DNA from: Actinoplanes sp. TBRC 11911
GTDB taxonomy: Bacteria > Actinomycetota > Actinomycetes > Mycobacteriales > Micromonosporaceae
Reading direction: 5' to 3'
Length of the DNA: 64,000 nt
Assembly (NCBI RefSeq): GCF_012933445.1
Contig: NZ_JABBNC010000033.1
Coordinates: 1-64,000, forward strand
The notes under the pieces are model-generated. The model worked only from the letters and a program-made list of their open reading frames with translations, did no database searches and was not told where the DNA came from. This document shows, piece by piece, positions 17,313 to 26,150 of this stretch (the stretch's first letter is position 1; each line of letters opens with the position of its first letter). The position numbers and the translations under genes are program-made.

Positions 17313-17795
17313 GTCAACGTGGCCCAGCGCAACAGCGTCTACCAGGCGCTCGAGCGCCTGGTGCGGGACGGGCTGGCGCGCCCGGCGAGCACCACGCGCG
17401 AGGCGGGCCGCCCGGAGCGCACGATCTACGAGATCACCGAGTCCGGCACGGACACCATGCACCGCTGGCTCACCGGCATGCTGCCCGCGCCGGCCCGCGA
17501 GTTCCCCGAGTTCCCGGCCGCGCTCGCGTTCGTCGCGGTGCTGGCCCCGGCACGGGTGCGCGAGCTGCTCACCGAGCGGATCACGGCGCAGGCCCGGAGG
17601 CTCGCGGCCATCCGCGAACAGGCGCCGCCCGGCCTTCCCCGGCTGTTCCTGATCGAGGACGAGTACCGCGCGGCGATGCTGACCGCCGAGATCGAGTGGC
17701 TCCGCGGGGTCGTGCGGGATCTCGCCGACGGCACCCTGACGTGGGACCGCGCGATGATCGAGCAGACCCTCGCGGAGTTCTCTACAAGCCCTTGA
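17313..17795 (+). pseudogene. PadR-family regulator, N-terminus deleted
   Basis: The frame begins inside the PadR winged helix (NSVYQALERLVRDGLARP … RTIYEITESG) and continues through the C-terminal Vir-like helices (…EYRAAMLTAEIEWLRGVV…). About 30-40 N-terminal residues, including the first recognition-domain helices, are missing. GTG 17319 could in principle start a short product, but it would lack part of the DNA-binding domain. It was presumably the regulator of the divergent monooxygenase. Its stop overlaps the 3' end of meaB by 14 bases, tail to tail. Confidence 0.72.
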
Positions 17796-18735
17796 TCAGC
17801 TCGTCGGCCGCCGCGTACGGGTCGATCTCGCCGGCCGCGACCGCCGCGGCGAGCGTGGTCAGCGCCGTGCCGGCGTGCAGGTCGCCGATGCGCGCCCGCA
17901 GCGTGCCCAGCGCGATCGCCTCGACCTCGACCGCGGCCCGGCGCTCGCGTCGGGCCCGCAGATGGTCACCGGTGCCGAGCCAGGCGCGGTGCTTGCCGAT
18001 CGCGGCCACCACGTCGTCGATGCCCTCGCCCTTGACCGCCGTGGCCCGCACGACCTGCGGACGCCAGTCGCCCGGCGCGCGCTCGCCGAGCCCGAGCATG
18101 CCCTGGATGTCGCGGTAGGTCGCGTCGGCGCCGGGCCGGTCCGCCTTGTTGATCACGAAGACGTCGGCGATCTCCAGCACCCCCGCCTTCACCGCCTGGA
18201 TCGCGTCGCCCATCCCGGGGGCGAGCAGCACCAGCGTGGTGTCGGCCAGCGACGCGATCTCCACCTCGGCCTGGCCCACGCCGACGGTCTCGACCAGGAT
18301 CACGTCGCAGCCGGCGCCCTCCAGGACGCGTACGGCCTGCGGGGTGGCCGCGGCCAGACCGCCCAGCTGGCCCCGGCTGGACATGGACCGGATGTAGACG
18401 CCCGGGTCGGTGGTGTGCTCCTGCATCCGCACCCGGTCGCCGAGGATGGCGCCGCCGGTGAACGGGCTGGACGGGTCGACCGCGAGCACGCCGACCCGAT
18501 GTCCCTCGCCACGAAGCTGTTTGACCAGCTCGTTGGTGGTGGTGGACTTGCCGACCCCGGGCGAGCCGGTCAGCCCGACGACCTGCGCGCGCCCGGCGTA
18601 GGGCGCGAGGGCCGCGGCGACCTCGGGCAGCGCCGGATCGCCGTTCTCCACCAGACTGATCAGCCGCGCGACCGATCGCGGGTCGCCTTCACGCGCCCTG
18701 GCGACCAGGGTCGCGACGTCGAACCTCCGGCTCAC
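17782..18735 (-). CDS. meaB: MeaB, G-protein chaperone of acyl-CoA mutase
   Basis: MeaB/ArgK GTPases load and protect adenosylcobalamin in methylmalonyl-CoA-type mutases in the cytoplasm. The P-loop GSPGVGKST, the Asp-containing [17 protein letters not shown] switch segment, [10 protein letters not shown] and the guanine-specificity NKAD motif are all present. The C-terminal helical extension for dimerisation is present. GTG 18735 overlaps the thiolase stop as GTGA, so translation is probably coupled. The open frame extends far upstream but only antisense to the thiolase. The length of 317 aa is normal. Its client is likely the mutase at 11.5-13.2 kb, now separated by the island. Confidence 0.93.
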   Translation of the reverse strand: MSRRFDVATLVARAREGDPRSVARLISLVENGDPALPEVAAALAPYAGRAQVVGLTGSPGVGKSTTTNELVKQLRGEGHRVGVLAVDPSSPFTGGAILGDRVRMQEHTTDPGVYIRSMSSRGQLGGLAAATPQAVRVLEGAGCDVILVETVGVGQAEVEIASLADTTLVLLAPGMGDAIQAVKAGVLEIADVFVINKADRPGADATYRDIQGMLGLGERAPGDWRPQVVRATAVKGEGIDDVVAAIGKHRAWLGTGDHLRARRERRAAVEVEAIALGTLRARIGDLHAGTALTTLAAAVAAGEIDPYAAADELIKGL

Positions 18736-19907
18736 GACGCGGCGGGCACCTTGATGATCAGGGCGTCGCCCTGGCCGCCACCGCCGCACAGACCGGCCGC
18801 ACCGACGCCGCCGCCGCGACGCTTGAGCTCCAGCGCCAGGGTCAGCACCAGGCGCGCGCCGGACATGCCGATCGGGTGGCCGAGCGCGATCGCGCCGCCG
18901 TTGACGTTGACGATCTCCTCGTCGACCTTGAGTTCGCGCATCGACTGGATGACCACCTGCGCGAAGGCCTCGTTCATCTCGATCAGGTCGAGGTCGTCGA
19001 CGCCCAGGCCGGCCTTGCCCAGCGCGTGCCGGATCGCGTTGGCCGGCTGGGACTGCAGCGACGCGTCGGGGCCGGCCACGTTGCCGTGGGCGGTGATCTC
19101 GGCGATCCAGGTGAGACCGAGCTCCTCGGCCTTGGTGCGGCTCATCACCACGACGGCGGCCGCGCCGTCCGAGATCGGCGACGAGCTGCCCGCGGTGATC
19201 GTGCCGTCGGACGCGAACGCCGGGCGCAATGTGGACAGCGACTCCTTGGTCGCGTCGGGTCGCACGCCCTCGTCGGTGTCGATCAGGCGATCCTTCACCG
19301 TCACCGGCGCGATCTCCGCGGCGAACCGGCCCTCGCGCTGGGCCGCGGCGGCGCGCTGGTGGCTGAGCGCGGCGAACGCGTCCTGCTCGGCGCGCGAGAT
19401 GCCGAGGTGGGCCCCGCTGCGCTCGGTCGACTCGCCCATGGAGATGCCGTCCCACGGGTCGACCAGGCCGTCGAACGCCATGTGGTCGCGCACCGGCACG
19501 TCGCCGAACTTGGTGCCGCGGCGCTGGTTCATCAGCAGGTGCGGCGCGTTGGTCATCGACTCCATGCCGCCGGCCACCACGATGTCGAACTCGCCGGCCC
19601 GGATCAACTGGTCGGCCAGCGCGATCGCGTCCATCCCGGACAGGCACACCTTGTTGACGGTCAGCGCCGGGACGGTCATCGGGATGCCCGCCGCGACCGC
19701 CGCCTGCCGAGCGGTGATCTGCCCGGTGCCGGCCTGTAAGACCTGGCCCATGATCACATACTGCACCTGGTCGGGGCGGACGCCGCCGCGCTGCAGGGCG
19801 GCCTCGATGGCATGGCCGCCGAGCTTGGTGGCCGGCACGTCCTTGAGGTTGCCGAGCAGGCGGCCCATCGGGGTGCGGGCGCCGCTCACGATCACCGAGC
19901 TGGTCAC
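18732..19907 (-). CDS. Acetyl-CoA acetyltransferase (thiolase)
   Basis: A type II biosynthetic/degradative thiolase that condenses two acetyl-CoA to acetoacetyl-CoA or cleaves 3-ketoacyl-CoA. The catalytic residues are Cys88 (NKVCLSGMD), His344 ([11 protein letters not shown]) and Cys374 (GLCGGGGQG). The length of 391 aa is standard. It starts at ATG 19907, is divergent from the epimerase with a 66-base gap, and is translationally coupled to meaB. A TTAACGGCCGTTTA dyad lies in the shared promoter region. Neighbours argue for a role in propionate, branched-chain or acetoacetyl-CoA metabolism. Confidence 0.93.
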   Translation of the reverse strand: MTSSVIVSGARTPMGRLLGNLKDVPATKLGGHAIEAALQRGGVRPDQVQYVIMGQVLQAGTGQITARQAAVAAGIPMTVPALTVNKVCLSGMDAIALADQLIRAGEFDIVVAGGMESMTNAPHLLMNQRRGTKFGDVPVRDHMAFDGLVDPWDGISMGESTERSGAHLGISRAEQDAFAALSHQRAAAAQREGRFAAEIAPVTVKDRLIDTDEGVRPDATKESLSTLRPAFASDGTITAGSSSPISDGAAAVVVMSRTKAEELGLTWIAEITAHGNVAGPDASLQSQPANAIRHALGKAGLGVDDLDLIEMNEAFAQVVIQSMRELKVDEEIVNVNGGAIALGHPIGMSGARLVLTLALELKRRGGGVGAAGLCGGGGQGDALIIKVPAAS

Positions 19908-19944
19908 GGGGTCATTCCGATCTGCGATGGGGTCGGGTACAGCC

Positions 19945-19967
19945 TTAACGGCCGTTTAGGCAAGACT
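19945..19967. promoter_or_regulatory. Operator-like dyad and -10 box between thiolase and epimerase genes
   Basis: TTAACGGCCGTTTA (19945-19958) contains the perfect palindrome AACGGCCGTT. It lies just before AAGACT (19962-19967), which is six bases from the epimerase ATG at 19974 and acts as a leaderless -10 candidate. A 10/12 match, TAACGGGCGTTA, sits at 38351-38362 before the 3-hydroxyacyl-CoA dehydrogenase gene. A shared regulator is inferred, not shown. Confidence 0.5.
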
Positions 19968-19973
19968 AGTGGG

Positions 19974-20471
19974 ATGAGCCAGACGCCACCTAGTTCCCCC
20001 GGACATGAGAATGTCACATTTGCCGATGTCGGCCTGCTCCGCGTGGACCACGTGGGCATCGCGGTGCCGGACCTGGACGCCGCCCTGGAGTTCTACGGGC
20101 GGATCTTCGGTATGCACTCTGTGCACGAAGAGACGAACGAGGACCAAGGTGTACGCGAGGCCATGCTCGCGGTCGGGGACGGCTCCGGGCCCCGGATCCA
20201 ATTGCTGGCGCCCGCGCGGCCCGACTCGGCGATCGCCAAGTTCCTCGACCGATCCGGGCCCGGCCTGCAGCAGCTCGCGTACACAGTGGCCGACGTCGAG
20301 GCGGCGTCGGACGCGCTGCGCGCCCGCGGGCTGCGCCTTCTCTACGACAGCCCGAGACGCGGCACGGCCGGCTCGCGGATCAACTTCGTGCACCCCAAGG
20401 ACGCCGGTGGGGTTTTGGTCGAATTGGTGGAGCCTGCCGGATCCGTACACCTGGCGGGTGAATCGTCCTGA
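19974..20471 (+). CDS. mce: Methylmalonyl-CoA epimerase
   Basis: It interconverts (2R)- and (2S)-methylmalonyl-CoA, linking propionyl-CoA carboxylase to the mutase. It is a VOC-fold protein with two beta-alpha-beta-beta-beta modules. Metal ligands fit His26 (RVDHVGIAV), a mid-domain Gln/His set (GLQQLAYTV) and a C-terminal Glu (VLVELVEP). At 165 aa it is normal apart from a short N-terminal tail. ATG 19974 appears leaderless; the open frame upstream reads antisense through the thiolase promoter. The placement thiolase-epimerase followed by two coiled-coil genes is the order I recall for Streptomyces SCO5396-SCO5399. Confidence 0.9.
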   Translation: MSQTPPSSPGHENVTFADVGLLRVDHVGIAVPDLDAALEFYGRIFGMHSVHEETNEDQGVREAMLAVGDGSGPRIQLLAPARPDSAIAKFLDRSGPGLQQLAYTVADVEAASDALRARGLRLLYDSPRRGTAGSRINFVHPKDAGGVLVELVEPAGSVHLAGESS

Positions 20472-20651
20472 CGTGCCGGGCGCCGGCTGGCAGGATCGAG
20501 GACGTCGGCCGGCGCGCTCGGGGCGATCATCACCCGGACCCCGGATACAGCAGGTGACGGCCCGGCTCCTGGCAGCTGCCGAACGGCCGCCCCCGGAGCT
20601 GAGTGCCAGCTCAAAGGTGATCTAGGTGTTGCTAATGACGCCGGTCCGGTC

Positions 20652-20680
20652 TTGCATGCTCCGGGTGTCTTCGCCAGGAT
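20652..20680 (+). promoter_or_regulatory. Leaderless promoter of the first coiled-coil gene
   Basis: A -35 TTGCAT at 20652-20657, a 17-base spacer and -10 CAGGAT at 20675-20680 are followed by six bases and ATG 20687. It is one of the clearest complete examples of the leaderless layout in this window. Nothing else is evident in 20472-20651. Confidence 0.6.
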
Positions 20681-20686
20681 GGCCCA

Positions 20687-22063
20687 ATGCCCCAGCAGCA
20701 GGATCCCAATTTGGCATTTTTCGACACCGCGAATTCCCAGACTGACTTCACTGTGGTGCTTCGCGGGTACGACCGTCACCAGGTCGATCAGCACCTGGGC
20801 CGGATCGTGGCGGCGCTCAATCAGTCCGAACAGGCCCGTGGTGAGGCCGAGCAGCGGATGAACGACGCGCAGCGGCGGCTGCGTCAGGCCGAGCAGCGGC
20901 TGGCCGCGCTCGAGCAGAAACTTGCCGACAGCAACAAATTGCTGGAGGAGAACAATCGGCCGACGCTCTCCGGGCTGGGCACCCGGGTCGAGCAGATCCT
21001 GCGGCTGGCCGAGGAACAGGCGAACGACCACCGAAGTGAGGCCAAGCGAGAGTCGGAGGGCATCCTCTCCGCGGCCCGCCTCGAAGCACGCGAGATCACC
21101 GACAAGGCCCGCGCCGAGGCCGCCGCGATGAAGGCGACCGCCGAGCGCGAGGCCGGCCAGGTGCGCACGCACGCCGAGCGTGAGGCCGCCGAGGCCCGGG
21201 TGCAGGCCCGCCGCGAGGCGGACACGTTGCGCTCGGACGCCGACCGCGAGACCAAGCAGCTGCGCACGGTCACCGCGCACGAGGTCGCCGAGCTGAAGTC
21301 CACGGTCGAGCGTGAGGTGGCGTCGCTGCGCGCCACCGCCGAGCGGGAGATCACCCAGCTGCGCGCCAAGGCCTCCCGCGAGGCGGAGGAGAAGCGCGCC
21401 GAGGCGACCAAGCTGCTCACCGACGCCCGCGACAAGCGCGACAAGGACCTCCAGGCCCTGGCGCTGGAAATCGCCGAGCGCCGGGAGAAGGCCGAAAGCG
21501 AGGAGGCCGCGCGGCACGCCGCGCAGGTCAACGCCACGCAGAAGATGGTCACCGAGGCCGAGGGCCGCGCCCGCGCCGCCGAGGACCGGTCAAAGGAGAT
21601 CGAGCAGCGCGCCGAGCAGCGCCGCGTCGAGTCGGAGCGCAACGCGACCGAGACCATCGAGAAGGCCCGCGCGCTCGCCGAGAAGACGGTGACCGAGGCC
21701 CGGTCCGAGGCGCAGCGCCTGCTCAGTGACGCCCGCACCGAGGCCGAGCTGACCACCCAGGCGGCCCGGCGCGAGGTGGAGGATCTCACCCGGCAGAAGG
21801 ACGCGGTCACCAACCAGCTCGGGCAGATGTTGTCCGGCCTTTCCGGACTCGTACCGGGCGTCGGACCGGCCAAGCCGGACGCTGCCGCGGCCGCCGCGAG
21901 TCAGAGCGGCCCGGCGAACCAGGGTGGCCAGGCCAACCAAAGCGGGAACCAGGGCGGGAATCAGGGCGCTCAAGCCGCCAAGCCGGAGCCGCCCGCGCAG
22001 CGGGCGCCGGAGCAGCCGAAGCTCGATCCGGACAAGACGGTGGCTGCCAAGAGCAATTCCTGA
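20687..22063 (+). CDS. FilP/Scy-family coiled-coil protein (DivIVA-like N-terminus)
   Basis: An N-terminal DivIVA-like segment (about residues 20-45, DFTVVLRGYDRHQVDQHL) precedes a long continuous coiled coil (about 45-385, dense in Ala, Glu, Arg, with AEREA-like heptads). The tail is Gln/Asn/Gly-rich and disordered. The segment LGTRVEQILRLAEEQA and the end of the coil, RQKDAVTNQLGQMLSGL, resemble Streptomyces FilP, a filament former working with Scy and DivIVA in polar growth. The adjacent epimerase gene supports that orthology. The protein is 458 aa, longer than FilP (about 310) and shorter than Scy (about 1300). It should be cytoplasmic and self-assembling. Confidence 0.75.
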   Translation: MPQQQDPNLAFFDTANSQTDFTVVLRGYDRHQVDQHLGRIVAALNQSEQARGEAEQRMNDAQRRLRQAEQRLAALEQKLADSNKLLEENNRPTLSGLGTRVEQILRLAEEQANDHRSEAKRESEGILSAARLEAREITDKARAEAAAMKATAEREAGQVRTHAEREAAEARVQARREADTLRSDADRETKQLRTVTAHEVAELKSTVEREVASLRATAEREITQLRAKASREAEEKRAEATKLLTDARDKRDKDLQALALEIAERREKAESEEAARHAAQVNATQKMVTEAEGRARAAEDRSKEIEQRAEQRRVESERNATETIEKARALAEKTVTEARSEAQRLLSDARTEAELTTQAARREVEDLTRQKDAVTNQLGQMLSGLSGLVPGVGPAKPDAAAAAASQSGPANQGGQANQSGNQGGNQGAQAAKPEPPAQRAPEQPKLDPDKTVAAKSNS

Positions 22064-22093
22064 GTCGCACACCACTGACCGCTCCAGTTGCGG

Positions 22094-22110
22094 GCGCACC
22101 CAGGGTGCGC
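22094..22110 (+). terminator. Hairpin after the first coiled-coil gene
   Basis: GCGCACCC and GGGTGCGC flank a single A, so the functional stem is GCGCA/TGCGC with a short loop, 31 bases after the stop codon. A second hairpin, CCGGAG-TGT-CTCCGG, follows at 22152-22166. No gene is seen in 22064-22305. Confidence 0.5.
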
Positions 22111-22305
22111 AACCGTTGATCGAGGGCGGTCCTACATCGAAGCGGGCCGTGCCGGAGTGTCTCCGGTGCGGCCTGACTCGTTTTGGCCGCGTAGCCTTAA
22201 GCTTCCCAAGGCGGCTCAGACAAATCACAACTAGACGCATACTTCGGATACGGATCGGTGTGTACCGGTTCAACCCGGCATGGTGCGTATGTGAGGATGG
22301 ACAGC

Positions 22306-23724
22306 ATGTCGCACGGTGGTGAAATCTTCGGTCTCGGCGGAGACGCGGCTACCGAACCCAGCTTCGAGACGGCCCTGCGGGGTTACGAGAAGAAGCAGGT
22401 CGAGCGGTACGTCGCCCGCGCGGAGAACGAGATTGCCGCCTTGGCATCCGAGCGCGAACAGGCCTATTCGCAGATCCAGGCGATGGCCGCGCAGATCGAG
22501 CGGCTGCAGCAGGAGGTCGGGCAGGCCCGCCGGCAGAACGGGATCGGCGCCGAGGTCTCGTTCCGGCATCTCGGCCCCCGGGTCGAGCAGATCCTGGCGC
22601 TGGCCGAGGAGCAGGCCGAGGCGATCAAGTCGTCGGCCACCGACGACATCGCCGCCCGCCTGGCCGAGGCCGAGCGGGTGCGGGCCGAGGCCGAGGCGCA
22701 CGCCCACGACGGCATCCGCGATTTCGAGATCGCGCTCGCCGCCCGCCGCGCCGAGGAGGAGCGAGCCGACGCGAGCAAGCGCGCCAGCGCCGAGAAGGCA
22801 CTGATCGCCAGCCGCCAGTCGGCCGAGCAGATCCGCGCCGAGGCCGAGGCGATCCGCAGCCGGGCGCGGGCCGAGGCGCAGCAGCTCGCCGACTCCACCG
22901 CCCACGAGACGCACCGCCTGCGTGCCGAGGCCGACGGCTATGTGCAGTCCACTCGCATCCAGGCCGAGCAGGAGATCAAGGCGCAGCGCGAGAAAGTGCA
23001 GCAGGAGGTCAAGGCGCAGCGCGAGAAGGTGCAGCAGGAGATCGCCGCGCAGCGGAACACCGCCGCGCGCGAGCACCACGAGCGACACACGCTCGCCGAG
23101 CAGGAACTCGCGCAGAAGCGCCAGGCCGTCGCGCAGGAGCTGGCCCAGATGCGCAGCGGGGTCGAGAAGCAGTGCGCCGACCTGCGCAGCGAGGCCGACA
23201 AGTACGCCGAGGAAGTGCTTCGCCGCTCCGACGACCAGGCCACCGCGGTGCGCAACGAGATCGCCGCACAGCAGGAGAAGACGTCGAAGGCCCGCCACGA
23301 GCTGGAGGCCGCGCAGGCCAAGGTCGCCGAGGCGGAGAGCCGGGTGGCCGCCGCGCAGGAACGCGCGCGCTCCGGCGAGGAGGAGTCCGAGCGGATCGGC
23401 AAGCGGGTCGCCGAGGCGCAGAAGGCGCTCGAGGCCGAGCTGAAGCGCGGCGCCGAGGCGAAGCGGGCGAGCGAGGCGGCCGAGCGGCACGCCACCGACG
23501 TCCGCCGCCAGGTGCAGAAGGAAGCCAAGCGGGTGGCCGAGCTGGCCGCCGCCGCGGTCCTCGCGGCCGCCGCGTCGCCCGACGACCAGGATGCCGACGA
23601 GGGCGGATCGGCCGTGTCCGGCGGCGCGGTCGCGGCGCAGGGCGCCGAGAAGACCGGCAAGATCAGCGCGTCCGCGAAGGTCGCTGTGCCGCCCGCCACG
23701 CGCGTCGGCGCCGACGCGGAGTAG
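22306..23724 (+). CDS. Second FilP/Scy-family coiled-coil protein
   Basis: It has the same architecture as its neighbour: a short glycine-rich start, a DivIVA-like segment (about 20-40, FETALRGYEKKQVERYV), the conserved LGPRVEQILALAEEQAEAIKS block, then about 340 residues of coiled coil and an Ala/Ser/Val-rich tail. An internal repeat, QREKVQQE(V/I)KAQREKVQQE, lies near residues 225-250. ATG 22306 (472 aa) is preceded by AGGA eight bases away; GTG 22291 and ATG 22297 are in-frame alternatives. It probably arose by duplication of the first gene and acts with it in tip growth or a polar scaffold. Confidence 0.72.
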   Translation: MSHGGEIFGLGGDAATEPSFETALRGYEKKQVERYVARAENEIAALASEREQAYSQIQAMAAQIERLQQEVGQARRQNGIGAEVSFRHLGPRVEQILALAEEQAEAIKSSATDDIAARLAEAERVRAEAEAHAHDGIRDFEIALAARRAEEERADASKRASAEKALIASRQSAEQIRAEAEAIRSRARAEAQQLADSTAHETHRLRAEADGYVQSTRIQAEQEIKAQREKVQQEVKAQREKVQQEIAAQRNTAAREHHERHTLAEQELAQKRQAVAQELAQMRSGVEKQCADLRSEADKYAEEVLRRSDDQATAVRNEIAAQQEKTSKARHELEAAQAKVAEAESRVAAAQERARSGEEESERIGKRVAEAQKALEAELKRGAEAKRASEAAERHATDVRRQVQKEAKRVAELAAAAVLAAAASPDDQDADEGGSAVSGGAVAAQGAEKTGKISASAKVAVPPATRVGADAE

Positions 23725-23798
23725 ACGAAGGTAGCTATTGACGGCCTAGCGGGATAACGTCCCCGCCGAGATGTCCGGTGGGGAACGGGGGTTATCTG

Positions 23799-24956
23799 GT
23801 GACGGCGGACGACGAGACGGTCCCGGGAAAGTCAGCCGAGCAGGCTGAGCCGCCGGAGGACCAGGTCAAACCGCCGGTGGACGAGGCCGAGAAAGAGTCC
23901 CGGGAGGGCCGCTTCGGCCGGCCGGGACCACCGATCGACCGGCGCAACCCGTTCATGATCGGTCTGCTCGGCGGGCTCGGCATCATCCTGGCGTACGCGA
24001 TCTTCCTGGGTGTGCGCAACGCCGCCTCGATCCTTGTCCTCATCTTCATCGCGCTGTTCCTGGCGATCGGCCTCAACCCGGCCATCGTCCGGCTGCGCAA
24101 GTGGGGGGTGCCGCGGGGCCTGGCGGTGGCGATCGTCGCGCTGCTCGTGGTCGGCCTGCTCGGCGCGGGCCTGTACGCGCTGATCCCGCCGCTGGTGACG
24201 CAGACCAACCAGCTGATCCAGAACGTGCCCGACTACATCACGCGGCTGCAGCGCAGCGAGACGATCAACGACCTGGTCGTGCGCTACCACATCATGGACA
24301 GGGTCACCAGCGCGATCAACGCGGGCACGGTGGGCAACGCGGTCGGCGGGGTCGTCGGCGGCGCCCGGCTGATCTTCGGGACCATCTTCAACGTCCTGAC
24401 CGTGCTGGTCCTGACCATCTACTTCATGGCCGCGTTCGACAAGATCCGCGAGCTGGGCTATTCGCTGGTGCCGTCCTCGCGGCGCACCCGGGTACGCCTG
24501 CTCACCGACGAGATCCTCACCAAGGTCGGCGCGTACATGGCCGGCGCCCTCGCGATCGCCATCCTGGCCGGCATCAGCACCATGCTGCTCGCCGTGATCG
24601 TCGGACTGGCGTACCCGTTCGCCCTCGCCGTCGTGGTCGCCGTGCTGGACCTGATCCCGCAGATCGGCGCCACGCTCGGGGCGATCATCGTGAGCCTGGT
24701 CGGCTTCGCCTCCTCGGTGACCGACGGCCTGGTCTGCGTCATCTTCTTCATCGTCTACCAGCAGGTGGAGAACTACCTGATCTACCCGAACGTGATGCGC
24801 CGCTCGGTGAAGGTCAGCGACGTGGCCGCCGTGGTCGCCGCCCTGCTCGGGGTCGCCCTGTTCGGCGTCGTGGGCGCGCTGGTGGCGATCCCGATGGTGG
24901 CCGCGGTCCAGCTGATCATCCGCGAGGTCGTGGTGCCTAGTCAGCAGCACCGGTAG
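23799..24956 (+). CDS. AI-2E family transporter (UPF0118) membrane protein
   Basis: The AI-2E exporter family comprises multi-pass permeases with proposed roles from autoinducer export to ion antiport; the substrate here is unknown. A charged 55-residue cytoplasmic N-terminus is followed by about eight membrane segments. The family-typical extracytoplasmic stretch (QTNQLIQNVPDYITRLQ…) and the C-terminal segment LIPQIGATLGAIIVSL…IVYQQVENYLIYP are present. GTG 23799 (385 aa) has GGGG seven bases ahead; GTG 23778 is an in-frame alternative with a poor site. Its 3' end overlaps the convergent hydrolase gene by 20 bases. Confidence 0.85.
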   Translation: MTADDETVPGKSAEQAEPPEDQVKPPVDEAEKESREGRFGRPGPPIDRRNPFMIGLLGGLGIILAYAIFLGVRNAASILVLIFIALFLAIGLNPAIVRLRKWGVPRGLAVAIVALLVVGLLGAGLYALIPPLVTQTNQLIQNVPDYITRLQRSETINDLVVRYHIMDRVTSAINAGTVGNAVGGVVGGARLIFGTIFNVLTVLVLTIYFMAAFDKIRELGYSLVPSSRRTRVRLLTDEILTKVGAYMAGALAIAILAGISTMLLAVIVGLAYPFALAVVVAVLDLIPQIGATLGAIIVSLVGFASSVTDGLVCVIFFIVYQQVENYLIYPNVMRRSVKVSDVAAVVAALLGVALFGVVGALVAIPMVAAVQLIIREVVVPSQQHR

Positions 24957-25743
24957 GTTTCGGCATCGGCACGTCGGCGAAGGCAGCGGTCGTTCGGTTG
25001 GCGTAGGCGTTCATGTCGCCGGTCTCGATCGGACCGTCCCACTCGCGCGGCAGCGGCGTCGCGACGTCCGGCGCGACCCGGCGGACTATCTCGTCGAGGA
25101 CCCGCTCGGCGTCGCCGACCCACAGGTGCTTGGCGCCGTCCACCGGGATCAGCTCGGCCTGCGGAACGGCCGCGAACCGCTCGGCCGCCTCGGCCGGGCG
25201 CAGGTAGTCGTCGAACTCCGGGATCAGCGCGGTCAGCGGCCGGCCGTCCGCGGCCCACGCGGCCAGATGCTCCGGACGCGTGTTGCGCAGCGGTGGCGAG
25301 AGCAGGATCGCGCCGGCCACCGCCGGGTCGAGGCCGTGCATGAGCGTCAGGTCGGTGCCGAACGACCAGCCGAGCAGCCAGACATTGGGCAGGTCGTGGA
25401 ACTCCGCGTACTCGATAGCGGCGGCCACGTCGTACTTCTCGCCGACCGCGTTGTCGAAGGTGCCCTCGCTGGTGCCGCGGACGCTCGTCGTGCCGCGCGT
25501 GTTGAACCGCAGCACCGCGAGCCCGGCCTGCGCGGGCAGCCGCCACGCCGCCTTGCGGAAGAGGTGGCTGTCCATCATGCCGCCGTGCGTCGGCAGCGGG
25601 TGCAGGCAGATCAGCGTGGCGACCGGGTCGCGGTCGAGCGGGCGGGCCAGCTCACCGACCAGGGTGAGCCCGTCGGCGGTCTGCAGCTCGATGTCCTCGC
25701 GGCGCGCCGGCAGGATCGAGTTGGCGCGGATGGTGTTACTCAT
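24937..25743 (-). CDS. Alpha/beta hydrolase
   Basis: A cytoplasmic alpha/beta-hydrolase fold protein of 268 aa. The nucleophile elbow is G125-W-S127-F-G129, the acid is probably Asp177 or Asp178, and the general base is His206 (AKHLWVG). The early segment CLHPLPTHGGMMDSHLF supplies the oxyanion loop and resembles the KANL3/Tex30-like or dienelactone hydrolase-like group. The substrate is not predictable. It starts at ATG 25743 and converges on the AI-2E gene. Confidence 0.82.
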   Translation of the reverse strand: MSNTIRANSILPARREDIELQTADGLTLVGELARPLDRDPVATLICLHPLPTHGGMMDSHLFRKAAWRLPAQAGLAVLRFNTRGTTSVRGTSEGTFDNAVGEKYDVAAAIEYAEFHDLPNVWLLGWSFGTDLTLMHGLDPAVAGAILLSPPLRNTRPEHLAAWAADGRPLTALIPEFDDYLRPAEAAERFAAVPQAELIPVDGAKHLWVGDAERVLDEIVRRVAPDVATPLPREWDGPIETGDMNAYANRTTAAFADVPMPKPTGAAD

Positions 25744-25758
25744 GCCGTAGATCCTCGC

Positions 25759-26100
25759 CTACCCGTAGCGCGGGGCGTTGCGGGACCGCTCCACCCCCGG
25801 GCCGCGGCGGTCGCGCGCCTTCCAGCAGCCGGTGTGCCAGTGCCGCCGGTCGCCCGCGTCGCCGCGGTCGTCGCTGGGCCAGGCCACGATGTGCGCCACG
25901 CCGGGCCGGATCTCCTGCATGCACCCCGGACACAGGTATGTCTTGGTGGCCGCCCCGCCGAAGATCGAGCGCACCATCCACTCACCGTCCTGCCATTGCT
26001 GAACGCCGCCGATGCCCTTGCGGACGCGGTCGTCGTCGTTCAGTTCGGGAGGCGGCGGATTTCCGGTGGACTTGCGCCGGGAGTGGTTACGTCGGGGCAC
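25759..26100 (-). CDS. Small protein with a Cys/His zinc-binding pattern
   Basis: A 113 aa basic protein with LCPGCMQEIRPGVAHI and, about 30 residues later, RRHWHTGCW. The two Cys of CPGC plus the later His and Cys could bind one zinc in an HNH-like or zinc-ribbon knuckle. The remainder is Arg/Pro-rich and probably disordered. I recognise it only as an actinobacterial conserved small protein; no function is assigned. GTG 26100 is preferred, with TTG 26109 as an alternative. It lies just before the alpha/beta hydrolase on the same strand and is divergent from the aldehyde dehydrogenase. Confidence 0.65.
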   Translation of the reverse strand: MPRRNHSRRKSTGNPPPPELNDDDRVRKGIGGVQQWQDGEWMVRSIFGGAATKTYLCPGCMQEIRPGVAHIVAWPSDDRGDAGDRRHWHTGCWKARDRRGPGVERSRNAPRYG

Positions 26101-26114
26101 GCTTATCAAGGGTA

Positions 26115-26144
26115 GTGACTGTCAAGTAACCGGCCACCTAGACT
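26115..26144 (+). promoter_or_regulatory. Leaderless promoter of the aldehyde dehydrogenase gene
   Basis: A possible -35 GTGACT (26115-26120), an 18-base spacer and -10 TAGACT (26139-26144) lie six bases before ATG 26151. The transcript would begin at the start codon. Confidence 0.6.
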
Positions 26145-26150
26145 TCGCCC

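Noticed and set aside
16479-17462. An intact 327-residue monooxygenase starting at 17462
   Set aside because: The first 50 residues are antisense to the PadR fragment, and the FAD-binding N-terminus is missing, so it is treated as a pseudogene beginning near 17312.
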